Shown: one piece after another, positions 1 to 6,778 of the stretch | How positions within the stretch are numbered: the stretch's first letter is position 1 | Layout of the letters: each line of letters starts with the position of its first letter | DNA from: Fidelibacterota bacterium | GTDB lineage: Bacteria > Marinisomatota > Marinisomatia > Marinisomatales > UBA1611 | Length of the DNA: 7,912 nt | Reading direction: 5' to 3' | Assembly: GCA_002718285.1 (NCBI GenBank) | Contig: PBAR01000001.1 | Coordinates: forward strand, 132,979-140,890 | Notes under the pieces: model-generated | Databases searched by the model: none | What the model saw: only the letters and a program-made list of their open reading frames with translations | What the model was told of the DNA's origin: nothing | Program-made: the position numbers and the translations under genes

Positions 1-753
1 CGAACTCCACGCTCAAACCCTGCAACTTATACAGGAGTTTTTACGCATATAAGAGATCTTTTTGCAAAGCTACCTGAATCAAAAATAAGAGGATATAGGC
101 CTGGCAGGTTTTCCTTCAATGTTAAAGGTGGGAGATGTGAATCTTGTGAAGGTGATGGGGTTATAAGGATTGAAATGAATTTTTTACCAGATGTGTATGT
201 TACTTGTGAAATATGTAAAGGGAAACGCTATAACCGAGAAACTTTAGAAGTTAAATATCGTTCAAAAACAATTGCAGAGGTGCTGGGAATGTCAGTGGCC
301 GATGCTTTAGAATTTTTTAAAAATATTCCACCTGTTAAAAAAAAATTAAAGACCCTCTACGATGTTGGACTAGGATATATTCATCTTGGACAACAAGCAA
401 CAACTTTATCGGGAGGAGAGGCACAGAGAGTAAAACTGGCGACTGAGCTTTGTAAGATTAGTTCTGCTAAGACCTTATATATACTAGATGAGCCTACTAC
501 AGGCCTTCATTTCGAGGATATTAGAATGTTGTTAATTGTATTGCAACGTCTAGTTAAAAGAGGGAATACAGTTATTGTTATTGAACATAACCTAGATGTG
601 ATTAAAACTGCTGACTGGATTATTGATCTCGGACCTGAAGGAGGAAATGATGGTGGGGAAATAGTTGCAACTGGCTCCCCAGAATATATTTCTACTATAA
701 AAAAATCTTATACTGGTCATTTCCTTAAGCATGTTCTAAGTGTAAAATATTAG
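1..753 (+). CDS. uvrA: UvrA excinuclease ABC subunit A, C-terminal part (5' end outside window)
   Basis: UvrA is the DNA-damage sensor ATPase of nucleotide excision repair; as a dimer it loads UvrB at lesions in the cytoplasm. The reading frame is open from base 1 and gives 250 residues, about the last quarter of a protein usually near 940 residues. Visible residues 1-4 (RTPR) and the RPGRFSFN stretch near 33-40 are typical UvrA sequence. The C-terminal zinc finger is intact: C46-x2-C49-x19-C69-x2-C72. The second ATPase domain follows, with ABC signature [15 protein letters not shown] from about 136, Walker [13 protein letters not shown] from about 159 and the switch histidine in VIVIEHNLD at about 196. 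The ending is the normal UvrA terminus, so this is truncated only by the window, not a pseudogene. The first ATG inside the visible part (base 175) is internal and is not the gene start. Identification is secure. Confidence 0.97.
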   Translation, partial: RTPRSNPATYTGVFTHIRDLFAKLPESKIRGYRPGRFSFNVKGGRCESCEGDGVIRIEMNFLPDVYVTCEICKGKRYNRETLEVKYRSKTIAEVLGMSVADALEFFKNIPPVKKKLKTLYDVGLGYIHLGQQATTLSGGEAQRVKLATELCKISSAKTLYILDEPTTGLHFEDIRMLLIVLQRLVKRGNTVIVIEHNLDVIKTADWIIDLGPEGGNDGGEIVATGSPEYISTIKKSYTGHFLKHVLSVKY

Positions 754-880
754 TTTGCAAAAACAATGATGAATTAAAACAATACTATTATTCTTACTGT
801 TCTGTATATTACTTTACGATGCCTTTTTGAAGGTGTATCTTTGGAAGCAGATTTAATTCAATTTATTTACATTTTCTTAA
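754..880. other. Intergenic gap between uvrA and ruvB, no gene recognised
   Basis: These 127 bases form the longest non-coding stretch in the window. They are very AT-rich and carry stops in all forward frames, with only tiny ATG-led frames of a few codons (for example at 766 and 819). I see no G+C-rich hairpin followed by a T run, so no intrinsic terminator for uvrA. A ruvB promoter would be expected here, but the only pairs I could make (such as TTGGAA at 841 with TATTTA at 864) match the sigma-70 consensus poorly. Confidence 0.6.
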
Positions 881-1906
881 ATGATAGATATACATATAGC
901 TGATTCTAAACCTCTTGATGAAGATCTGGTCTTAGAAAAATCTCTTCGACCATCAAAATTTGATGAATTTATTGGGCAAAAGGATTTGGTTGATAATCTT
1001 AAACTGTATATTGAGGCATCAAATCGTCGTTCCGATGCTCTTGACCATGTTCTTCTGTTTGGTCCTCCTGGCTTAGGTAAAACTACTTTGGCCAATATTA
1101 TTGCTAAGGAATTAAATGTAAATATCAAGCAATCATCTGGACCAGTAATAGATCGAGCAGGAGATTTGGCGGGGATGATTACGAATCTAGTTCATAGAGA
1201 TGTTTTTTTCATTGATGAAATCCATAGGCTAAATAGTGTAGTAGAAGAATATCTTTATTCTGCTATGGAAGATTTCATGATTGATATTATGATTGATAAA
1301 GGACCAAGTGCCAGAAGCGTACAGCTTAATATAGAACCATTTACTTTGATTGGTGCGACCACTAGATTAGGTAATCTAACATCCCCATTGCGTGACCGAT
1401 TTGGAGTTGTTCTCCGTGTTGATTATTATCAAGATGAAGATCTATTTCATATTATTAATAGATCAGCAAAAATATTGAATGTTAAAATTGATGATGATGG
1501 GGCAATGGAATTGGCAAAGCGAAGTAGAGGCACCCCTAGAATTGCAAATAGAATTCTAAGAAGGTCTCGTGATTTTGCCCAAGTAAAGGCAAATGGAGAA
1601 ATTGATATACACGTTGCTAAAGGCTCTCTTAATAAATTGGGAATTGATGAAATTGGTTTAGATGATATGGATCGAAAGATTCTTAATACACTTATTGAAA
1701 AATTCACAGGGGGACCAGTAGGAGTAAAGTCTCTTGCTGTTGCGGTAGGCGAAGATTCTTCTACTATAGAGGATGTATATGAACCTTTTTTGATTAAGGA
1801 GGGGTTTTTGCAGCGCACTCCTCGAGGGAGAATTGCACAAGAGGCTGCTTTTAAACTGCTAGGAAAAGAGTTAACAACAACAAACCAGGAAAGATTATTT
1901 GAATGA
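881..1906 (+). CDS. ruvB: RuvB Holliday-junction branch-migration ATPase
   Basis: RuvB is the hexameric AAA+ motor that, with RuvA, drives branch migration of Holliday junctions in recombinational repair. The 341-residue product has the normal family length. Visible motifs are Walker A GPPGLGKT (61-68), Walker B FFIDEIHR (109-116), sensor 1 GATTR (158-162), the arginine-finger region PLRDRFG (169-175) and sensor 2 GTPR (217-220). The C-terminal winged-helix DNA-binding domain runs from about 265 to 325 and includes [10 protein letters not shown] and the basic QRTPRGR. The start is fixed: an in-frame TAA sits at 878-880 directly before the ATG, and the next Met is residue 99, beyond Walker A. 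No Shine-Dalgarno sequence is evident upstream. The stop codon overlaps the queA start (ATGA, 1903-1906), implying coupled translation. ruvA, often the upstream partner, is not adjacent; uvrA is there instead. Confidence 0.97.
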   Translation: MIDIHIADSKPLDEDLVLEKSLRPSKFDEFIGQKDLVDNLKLYIEASNRRSDALDHVLLFGPPGLGKTTLANIIAKELNVNIKQSSGPVIDRAGDLAGMITNLVHRDVFFIDEIHRLNSVVEEYLYSAMEDFMIDIMIDKGPSARSVQLNIEPFTLIGATTRLGNLTSPLRDRFGVVLRVDYYQDEDLFHIINRSAKILNVKIDDDGAMELAKRSRGTPRIANRILRRSRDFAQVKANGEIDIHVAKGSLNKLGIDEIGLDDMDRKILNTLIEKFTGGPVGVKSLAVAVGEDSSTIEDVYEPFLIKEGFLQRTPRGRIAQEAAFKLLGKELTTTNQERLFE

Positions 1907-2955
1907 TAGAGAAAAAGAAGAAATATAAACTAGGCGATTTTGATTATCCATTACCTAAAAAGTTCATTTCCCAATATCCTGAACCCCGAAGGGATTTTGC
2001 AAAACTATTGGTTGTTCATAGAGATACAAAGAAAATAGAACATAAGAGGTTCCTTGATATAACAGATTATATGCGTAAAAACGATCTTCTAGTATTAAAC
2101 AATACCAGAGTATTCCCGGCGCGGTTATTCGCTAATAAGGATAGAACTGAAGCTAAAGTTGAAGTTTTTTTATTACGTGAATTATCTAATGATCTTTGGG
2201 AAGTAATGGTTAGGCCTGCTCGAAAGGTGCGTATAGGGAATAAACTAATGTTTACGTCAAAATTAATGTGCGATGTAATCGACAATACTGTTTCTGGAGG
2301 CCGTGTAGTTCGCTTTGAGTTTGATGGTGAGAATCTTCATGATGCTATTGATAGGCTCGGCACTTGCCCTCTTCCTCCATACATAGATAGGGAAGCAGAT
2401 TTAAATGATAAAAAAAGATACCAAACTGTTTATGCGTCTGAACGTGGAGCAGTAGCTGCTCCGACAGCGGGGTTGCATTTTACATCGGGTTTAATAAAAA
2501 AAGCTCAGCAAAAAGGAATTAAACTAGAATATATTACATTACATATAGGTCTTGGAACTTTTCGCCCTGTCCAAGTTGAGGATTTAAATCGACATCAAAT
2601 GGATTCGGAATATTTTGAGGTATCACCAAAAACAGCATTAGCTATTAATCAAGCTAAAAAAAGGTACCGAAAAATAATTGCGGTAGGGACATCTACTGTA
2701 AGAGCATTAGAAACAATCGCAATTTCAGGATTCCAAGTCACCCCAAAACGAGGTTGGACAGACAAATTTATTTATCCTCCTTATGATTTTAAAATGGTAG
2801 ATAAAATGATCACTAATTTTCACGCTCCTAAATCAACTTTAATGATGATGGTTAGTGCTTTTGCTGATCGAGATCTAGTTATGAAAGCCTACAGAGAAGC
2901 TAAAAAAAATAAATACGGTTTTCTTAGCTATGGGGATGCCATGATGATTATCTGA
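1903..2955 (+). CDS. queA: QueA, S-adenosylmethionine:tRNA ribosyltransferase-isomerase
   Basis: QueA transfers and isomerises the ribosyl moiety of S-adenosylmethionine onto preQ1 at position 34 of tRNAs with GUN anticodons, giving epoxyqueuosine. The 350-residue product is full length. Family motifs seen in order are LGDFDYPLP (10-18), [12 protein letters not shown] (64-75), CPLPPYI (155-161), RYQTVYA (172-178), [13 protein letters not shown] (182-194), [10 protein letters not shown] (214-223), [10 protein letters not shown] (231-240), [10 protein letters not shown] (261-270), NFHAPKSTL (305-313) and the terminal [10 protein letters not shown]. The N-terminus has about eight extra lysine-rich residues before the conserved LxDFDY, so a slightly later start cannot be excluded, but the ATG overlapping the ruvB stop and a modest AGGAAAG at 1887-1893 support this one. 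ruvB-queA pairing is common in bacteria; tgt, a frequent next gene, is replaced here by ispD. The tRNA-Gln in this window is not a QueA substrate because its position 34 is U. Confidence 0.97.
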   Translation: MIEKKKKYKLGDFDYPLPKKFISQYPEPRRDFAKLLVVHRDTKKIEHKRFLDITDYMRKNDLLVLNNTRVFPARLFANKDRTEAKVEVFLLRELSNDLWEVMVRPARKVRIGNKLMFTSKLMCDVIDNTVSGGRVVRFEFDGENLHDAIDRLGTCPLPPYIDREADLNDKKRYQTVYASERGAVAAPTAGLHFTSGLIKKAQQKGIKLEYITLHIGLGTFRPVQVEDLNRHQMDSEYFEVSPKTALAINQAKKRYRKIIAVGTSTVRALETIAISGFQVTPKRGWTDKFIYPPYDFKMVDKMITNFHAPKSTLMMMVSAFADRDLVMKAYREAKKNKYGFLSYGDAMMII

Positions 2956-2990
2956 TCAGCGATAAATATAGAAGGGATGCTAATTGAACT

Positions 2991-3692
2991 ATGAAAAAGA
3001 TTTCTGCAATTATACCAGCTGCGGGGATAGGATCTAGATTTGGTGAAGCCAAGCAATTTAAATTGCTAGATGGCATCCCCCTTTTGTTTCATTCTTTGAA
3101 AATATTTTTGTCGTCCAACATCATAAAGGAAATAGTTCTGGTCATTTCAGAAGATCAGATAGAGTTTATACGCTATAATTTAAATTCTATAGACTCTACA
3201 AAACCGATAATAGTCGTTTCTGGCGGACCAAGGAGACAGGATTCTGTAAAAAACGGTTTAAATGCTACTTTTTCTTCGGCAAATTTGATATGCGTTCATG
3301 ATGCAGCACGCCCTTTTGTTACAGAAAATCTTATTGAAAAATCTATTTTTGCATCTAGGAATTGTGATGGCGCTGTTTTGGCTTTACCTATTAGAGATAC
3401 AGTTAAACTTGAAGAAAATAATCTAGTTAAAAAAACACTGGATCGTAGTCTAATATGGCTAACACAAACTCCGCAGACTTTTAAAAGAGATAAATTAATA
3501 TTGGCATTTGATAATGCAGAAAAGAACAATATAACTGGGACAGATGAGTCAGTGTTGATGGAGGCAATGGGATTTCCTATAGCGCTAGTGCAAGGTAATT
3601 CAAATAATTTTAAAATTACCACAAAGAATGATTGGGAAAGAGCAGAACATTATTGCATTTACAGATCAAAAATTAAAGAAAAAATAGACTAA
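2991..3692 (+). CDS. ispD: IspD, 2-C-methyl-D-erythritol 4-phosphate cytidylyltransferase
   Basis: IspD performs the third step of the MEP isoprenoid pathway: CTP plus MEP gives CDP-methylerythritol and pyrophosphate. The 233-residue product has the usual length for a stand-alone enzyme. The nucleotidyltransferase signature is complete: IPAAGIGSRFG (8-18) with Lys 21 and Lys 24 just after it, SGGPRRQDSVKNGL (77-90), CVHDAARPFV (101-110), DTVK (136-139), LDRSLIWLTQTPQTF (150-164), TDE (184-186) and NFKITT (206-211), the last carrying the Lys expected near the MEP phosphate. A weak ribosome site (AAGGG, 2972-2976) lies 14 bases before the ATG. The gene starts 35 bases after queA and its TAA abuts the ispF ATG with no spacer, so IspD and IspF are separate proteins rather than the IspDF fusion known from some proteobacteria. 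No catalytic residue appears to be missing. Confidence 0.97.
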   Translation: MKKISAIIPAAGIGSRFGEAKQFKLLDGIPLLFHSLKIFLSSNIIKEIVLVISEDQIEFIRYNLNSIDSTKPIIVVSGGPRRQDSVKNGLNATFSSANLICVHDAARPFVTENLIEKSIFASRNCDGAVLALPIRDTVKLEENNLVKKTLDRSLIWLTQTPQTFKRDKLILAFDNAEKNNITGTDESVLMEAMGFPIALVQGNSNNFKITTKNDWERAEHYCIYRSKIKEKID

Positions 3693-4166
3693 ATGATTAG
3701 AACGGGGATTGGCTATGATGTTCATCAACTTGCGATAGGGAAAAAGCTAATTATAGCTGGGGTGACAATTCCAGCACCCTTTGGATCTGTTGGCCATTCG
3801 GACGGGGATGTACTTATACATGCATTAGTAGACGCGCTTCTTGGAGCTGCATCTTTGGGAGATATTGGTACGCATTTTCCTAGTAAAAGTGGTAAATGGA
3901 GCGGTGTATCCAGTAATCATTTTTTAGTTGAATCTGTTAAGATAGTTGAGAAATCTGGTTTTGAAATATGTAATGTTGATACAACTATAATATTACAAAA
4001 GCCAAAAATAAAAAGATTTATTCCCCAAATAAAAAATAATTTGACTGATTATATGAATATAGATGAATCTGGGATCTCGGTAAAAACAACTACAACCGAT
4101 TATCTTGGTTTTATTGGAGATGGAAATGGTTGGGCGGCTCTAGCTGTGGCTACTTTATTCAAATAA
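3693..4166 (+). CDS. ispF: IspF, 2-C-methyl-D-erythritol 2,4-cyclodiphosphate synthase
   Basis: IspF cyclises CDP-methylerythritol 2-phosphate to MEcPP with release of CMP, the fifth MEP step; the family works as a trimer with a divalent metal in each active site. The 157-residue product is full length. The metal ligands are present: D9 and H11 in GIGYDVHQL, and H43 in LIHALVDALLGA. Other signatures are GHSDGD (34-39), DIGTHFP (57-63), NVDTTIILQKPK (94-105) and the C-terminal KTTTTDYLGFIGDGNGWAA (131-149), a recognisable version of the family's TTT-x2-LGF-x-G motif. The ATG follows the ispD TAA immediately and there is no Shine-Dalgarno sequence of its own, so translation probably depends on ribosomes finishing ispD. 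One base separates its stop from the ispE start. Confidence 0.97.
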   Translation: MIRTGIGYDVHQLAIGKKLIIAGVTIPAPFGSVGHSDGDVLIHALVDALLGAASLGDIGTHFPSKSGKWSGVSSNHFLVESVKIVEKSGFEICNVDTTIILQKPKIKRFIPQIKNNLTDYMNIDESGISVKTTTTDYLGFIGDGNGWAALAVATLFK

Positions 4167-4167
4167 G

Positions 4168-5010
4168 ATGGCGCCTGTTACTATTAAATCTTATTGTAAG
4201 ATAAATATTGGTCTAAAAATTATTAAACAGCGTGATGATGGTTATCACACTATCCATACTTTATTCCAAGAACTAGATTTTTTTGATAATATAATCTTGA
4301 AGAAACGATTATCTGGTTGTCATTTTTCATCTAATGTAGATTGGCTAATAAATGATAATTCCAACTCTTGTATTAATGCTTGGAAAAAATTATGTGAATT
4401 GTACAATATAGGTGGTGTATCAATTAAATTAGAAAAAAAAATTCCAGTAGGAAGTGGATTAGGTGGTGGGTCATCCAATGCTGCTTCTTTATTAAAGGGT
4501 ATTCGTGAGCTTTATAAGCTAAATATTTCAAATGGAGAATTGGAATGTATAGGTTTGGAATTGGGGGCGGATGTTCCTTTTTTTATAAATGGAGGCACCC
4601 AAATTGGTGATGGTATTGGTGAATTGTTAACCATTATTAATAATCCTATTCATGGGGTTTTTTTATTGGTAATGCCAGATATATTTATTGAAACAGCCTG
4701 GGCTTACAGAAGAGTAAAAAAGATTTTGGACAAGCGGGAAGAGAAAACTAAGTTCGCTGGATTTATTCAAGATGATACTATTCATTTTGAGCTTTTTGAG
4801 AATGATTTTGAAAAGATCGTTTTTCCAGCATATCCAGAGATTGGGAATATAAAGGAAACACTCCTTATATTTGGAGCTCGTTATGCCAGTCTGTCGGGTT
4901 CAGGCTCGACTGTGTTTGGGATTTTTGATGAAGAAGCCGATGCGAAAAAGGCTGAGTCACATTTTTCATCTAAGTACCGCACTGTTGTATCGGACCCTAT
5001 AAAAAAATGA
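4168..5010 (+). CDS. ispE: IspE, 4-diphosphocytidyl-2-C-methyl-D-erythritol kinase
   Basis: IspE phosphorylates CDP-methylerythritol with ATP, the MEP step between IspD and IspF. The 280-residue product is a standard-length GHMP-family kinase. Visible motifs are the N-terminal YCKINIGL (9-16) with K11 and N13 in the substrate pocket, DDGYHTIHT (23-31), the ATP-binding glycine loop PVGSGLGGGSSNAA (93-106), GADVPFFING (133-142) with D135 as the expected catalytic aspartate, and the C-terminal SLSGSGSTVFG (241-251). The start leaves ten residues before the conserved Lys, as in characterised IspE proteins. There is no Shine-Dalgarno sequence, and the one-base gap after ispF suggests coupling. The ispD-ispF-ispE set covers three of the four consecutive middle steps around CDP-methylerythritol. 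A tRNA-Gln gene starts 22 bases after the stop. Confidence 0.96.
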   Translation: MAPVTIKSYCKINIGLKIIKQRDDGYHTIHTLFQELDFFDNIILKKRLSGCHFSSNVDWLINDNSNSCINAWKKLCELYNIGGVSIKLEKKIPVGSGLGGGSSNAASLLKGIRELYKLNISNGELECIGLELGADVPFFINGGTQIGDGIGELLTIINNPIHGVFLLVMPDIFIETAWAYRRVKKILDKREEKTKFAGFIQDDTIHFELFENDFEKIVFPAYPEIGNIKETLLIFGARYASLSGSGSTVFGIFDEEADAKKAESHFSSKYRTVVSDPIKK

Positions 5011-5032
5011 TATGTCAAAACAATTAGTAATC

Positions 5033-5103
5033 TGGGGTGTCGTCTAACGGTAGGACACCGGGTTTTGGTCCCGGCAGTCGGGGTTCGAGTCCCTGCGCCC
5101 CAG
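5033..5103 (+). tRNA. tRNA-Gln (anticodon UUG)
   Basis: A complete 71-base cloverleaf can be folded by hand. The acceptor stem pairs TGGGGTG (5033-5039) with CGCCCCA (5096-5102), followed by discriminator G at 5103. The D stem pairs GTCT (5042-5045) with GGAC (5053-5056). The anticodon stem pairs CCGGG (5058-5062) with CCCGG (5070-5074) around loop TTTTGGT, placing TTG at 34-36 (5065-5067). The T arm carries GTTCGAGT closed by CGGGG / CCCTG. UUG reads the glutamine codon CAA and, by wobble, CAG. The 3' CCA is not encoded (GCTT follows), so it must be added by CCA nucleotidyltransferase. The base after the anticodon (37) is G, where A is more usual for bacterial tRNA-Gln. It lies inside the gene cluster without its own obvious promoter. 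Confidence 0.96.
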
Positions 5104-5141
5104 CTTAATGATAATAGAAAATATCGAAATTGAAAAATAAG

Positions 5142-6074
5142 ATGAAAATATTTAGCGGAAGAAGCAATCTGCCTTTATCTGAAAAAATAGCATCGGTACT
5201 AAACTGTAAATTAGGTAAAATTTCAATTAAAACTTTTTCTGATGGAGAATTATGGGTCAAGTTTGAGGAAAATATTAGAGGGCATGATGTGTTTTTAATT
5301 CAGTCAACAAACAGCCCTTCAGAAAATATAATTGAATTAGTACTTATGGCAGATGCTGCGGTACGTGCTTCTGCCGGAAGGGTAACAGCAGTTATTCCTT
5401 ATTTTGGCTATGGCAGGCAGGATAGGAAAGATCAACCAAGGGTTCCTATTTCATCTAGGGTTATGATTGATATTTTAACCGCGATGGGTACAAATAGAAT
5501 TATTACAATGGATCTACATTCTACACAAATTCAGGGTTTTACAAAAATTCCTTTTGATCATCTTTATAGTAGAATGGTTCTTCTTGATGCAATAAAAAAA
5601 GAAATAATTGATCCTGGTAATGCAACTGTACTAGCACCTGATATAGGTTCTGCTGCAATCAGCCAAGCCTATGCAAAACGCCTTGGGACGCATTTTGCTT
5701 TGATAGATAAAAGACGGTATGCTCCTAATCGCGCTGTAGTTAGTCATTTGATTGGAGATTTAAATGGTAAAGATGTATTGATTATTGATGATATGATAGA
5801 CACTGCTGGCACAACGGTTAATGCGGCTAAAGCTGCTGAAAAAAGAGGAGCAAAATCTGTCACTGCTATTGCTACCCATGGTGTATTGTCAGGCCCCGCA
5901 TTAGATTGTTTAAACAAGTCTAATATCCGAAAAATAATTATTACTGATACAATTAATACAAAAAATAAAAATATGTTAAGTAACATGGAAATAGTAACAG
6001 TCGCTGAAGTTTTCGGAGCTGCAATTAAACGAATTCATAATAATGAATCTGTTAGTTCATTATTTGAATTTTAG
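5142..6074 (+). CDS. prs: Ribose-phosphate pyrophosphokinase (PRPP synthetase)
   Basis: Prs makes phosphoribosyl pyrophosphate from ribose 5-phosphate and ATP, feeding purine, pyrimidine, histidine, tryptophan and NAD synthesis. The 310 residues from this start match class I enzymes. Motifs: FSDGELWVKFEENIRG (32-47), ATP-site stretch YFGYGRQDRK (87-96) followed by PRVPISSR (99-106), MDLHSTQIQGF (123-133), DKRR (189-192), PRPP-binding loop VLIIDDMIDTAGTT (212-225), and C-terminal SVSSLFEF. Start choice: the frame extends upstream to a TTG at 5130 (four extra residues), but ATG at 5142 gives MKIFSG, aligning with the usual MKLF-type N-terminus. Neither start has a clear Shine-Dalgarno sequence. 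The gene is 38 bases downstream of tRNA-Gln and 15 bases upstream of rplY; prs-rplY-pth is a widespread operon order. Confidence 0.96.
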   Translation: MKIFSGRSNLPLSEKIASVLNCKLGKISIKTFSDGELWVKFEENIRGHDVFLIQSTNSPSENIIELVLMADAAVRASAGRVTAVIPYFGYGRQDRKDQPRVPISSRVMIDILTAMGTNRIITMDLHSTQIQGFTKIPFDHLYSRMVLLDAIKKEIIDPGNATVLAPDIGSAAISQAYAKRLGTHFALIDKRRYAPNRAVVSHLIGDLNGKDVLIIDDMIDTAGTTVNAAKAAEKRGAKSVTAIATHGVLSGPALDCLNKSNIRKIIITDTINTKNKNMLSNMEIVTVAEVFGAAIKRIHNNESVSSLFEF

Positions 6075-6075
6075 T

Positions 6076-6081
6076 AAGGAG
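6076..6081 (+). promoter_or_regulatory. Strong ribosome binding site of rplY
   Basis: AAGGAG, a near-perfect Shine-Dalgarno sequence, sits 8 bases before the rplY ATG at 6090 and directly after the prs stop codon. It is the best site in the window, consistent with a ribosomal protein being translated more strongly than its operon neighbours and with 6090 being the true start. Confidence 0.85.
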
Positions 6082-6089
6082 ATATAATA

Positions 6090-6776
6090 ATGGCATCATC
6101 TTATTATAAATTAAATATTGAGAATCGTATCTTGACACGTTCTAAAGGATCAAAATCATTAAGGAAAAATAACATAATCCCTGGTGTTCTATATTACAAG
6201 GGTGAAGAAACAATGAATGTTAGTATTAACAAGCTTGATTTAAATCAGGCGATCTATTCAGGGCAGCGTATATACGAGATAGAAATTTCAGGAGATACAC
6301 AATATGTAATGATCAAAGAATTGCAATATCATCCTGTTAATGATGATATTATTCATATCGATTTAATGCGTGTTAGGCGCTCTGAAAAAATGAAAATTTC
6401 AGTACCATTAATACTGATTGGTGATGCAGTGGGTATAAAAGAAGGAGGAGTTCTTTCTCAGGCAATGACAAAAATAGAAATAGAATGTTTGCCAACTAAT
6501 GTTCCAGAAAAAATTGAATTGGATATAAATGAATTGGAGATGAACAGCTCATACAGCGTTTCCGATGTGGAAATTTCGGATGATGAAATTACTATCCTAT
6601 CAGCATCGGATTTAAATGTTGTTTCTATCCATCCTCCTGCTGCAGAAGAGGAACCAATTATTGAAGAAGAGATGATTGAAGGTGATGAAATAGAAAGTGA
6701 AGATGGAGCGGAAACAGAGGATGATTCAGGAAAAGATGAAAGTGATAATGAAAAATCAGGAGACAACTCTGAATAG
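6090..6776 (+). CDS. rplY: 50S ribosomal protein L25 (Ctc/TL5 long form) with acidic C-terminal tail
   Basis: L25 binds the 5S rRNA in the large subunit; the long Ctc/TL5 form adds a beta-rich second domain to the short enterobacterial protein. This 228-residue product is the long form. The 5S-binding domain covers about 1-93, with RSKGSKSLRKNNIIPGVLY (17-35), KELQYHPV (76-83) and IIHIDLMRV (87-95). The Ctc domain covers about 100-182, with KISVPLILIGDAVGIKEGG (102-120), VLSQ, IECLPTNVPEKIELD (131-145) and SYSVSDVEI. From about 186 to the end there is a low-complexity acidic tail with 22 Asp/Glu and only two Lys in 43 residues, probably disordered. Such tails occur in some Ctc-type L25 proteins, though this one is long and very acidic. 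It is placed between prs and pth, the usual neighbours, with pth starting 2 bases after its stop. Confidence 0.95.
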   Translation: MASSYYKLNIENRILTRSKGSKSLRKNNIIPGVLYYKGEETMNVSINKLDLNQAIYSGQRIYEIEISGDTQYVMIKELQYHPVNDDIIHIDLMRVRRSEKMKISVPLILIGDAVGIKEGGVLSQAMTKIEIECLPTNVPEKIELDINELEMNSSYSVSDVEISDDEITILSASDLNVVSIHPPAAEEEPIIEEEMIEGDEIESEDGAETEDDSGKDESDNEKSGDNSE

Positions 6777-6778
6777 TC

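Noticed and set aside
1..753. uvrA as a truncated pseudogene
   Set aside because: The frame is open to the window edge and every C-terminal motif is intact, so the truncation is due only to the window boundary.
841..869. TTGGAA / TATTTA with 17-base spacing as a ruvB promoter
   Set aside because: The match is poor (about 4/6 and 3/6) and such pairs are expected by chance in DNA this AT-rich.
754..880. A small gene or hydrophobic peptide in the uvrA-ruvB gap
   Set aside because: One frame reads as a short hydrophobic stretch, but it has no start codon or ribosome site and ends quickly; AT-rich codons alone explain it.
1447..1818. Reverse-strand open frames within ruvB, and similar ones within queA, ispD and prs
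   Set aside because: All are antisense shadows of genes with intact conserved motifs and show no family resemblance of their own.
3690..3695. IspDF fusion broken by a sequencing error or mutation
   Set aside because: Stand-alone IspD and IspF are the common state, both products have normal full length, and the TAA-ATG junction is clean, so there is no sign of a frameshift or decay.
6064..6088. TTGAAT and a perfect TATAAT (6083-6088) before rplY, as a promoter
   Set aside because: The spacing between the hexamers is only 13 bases, and the TATAAT ends one base before the ATG, inside the ribosome-site spacer. It is better explained as an AT-rich spacer.
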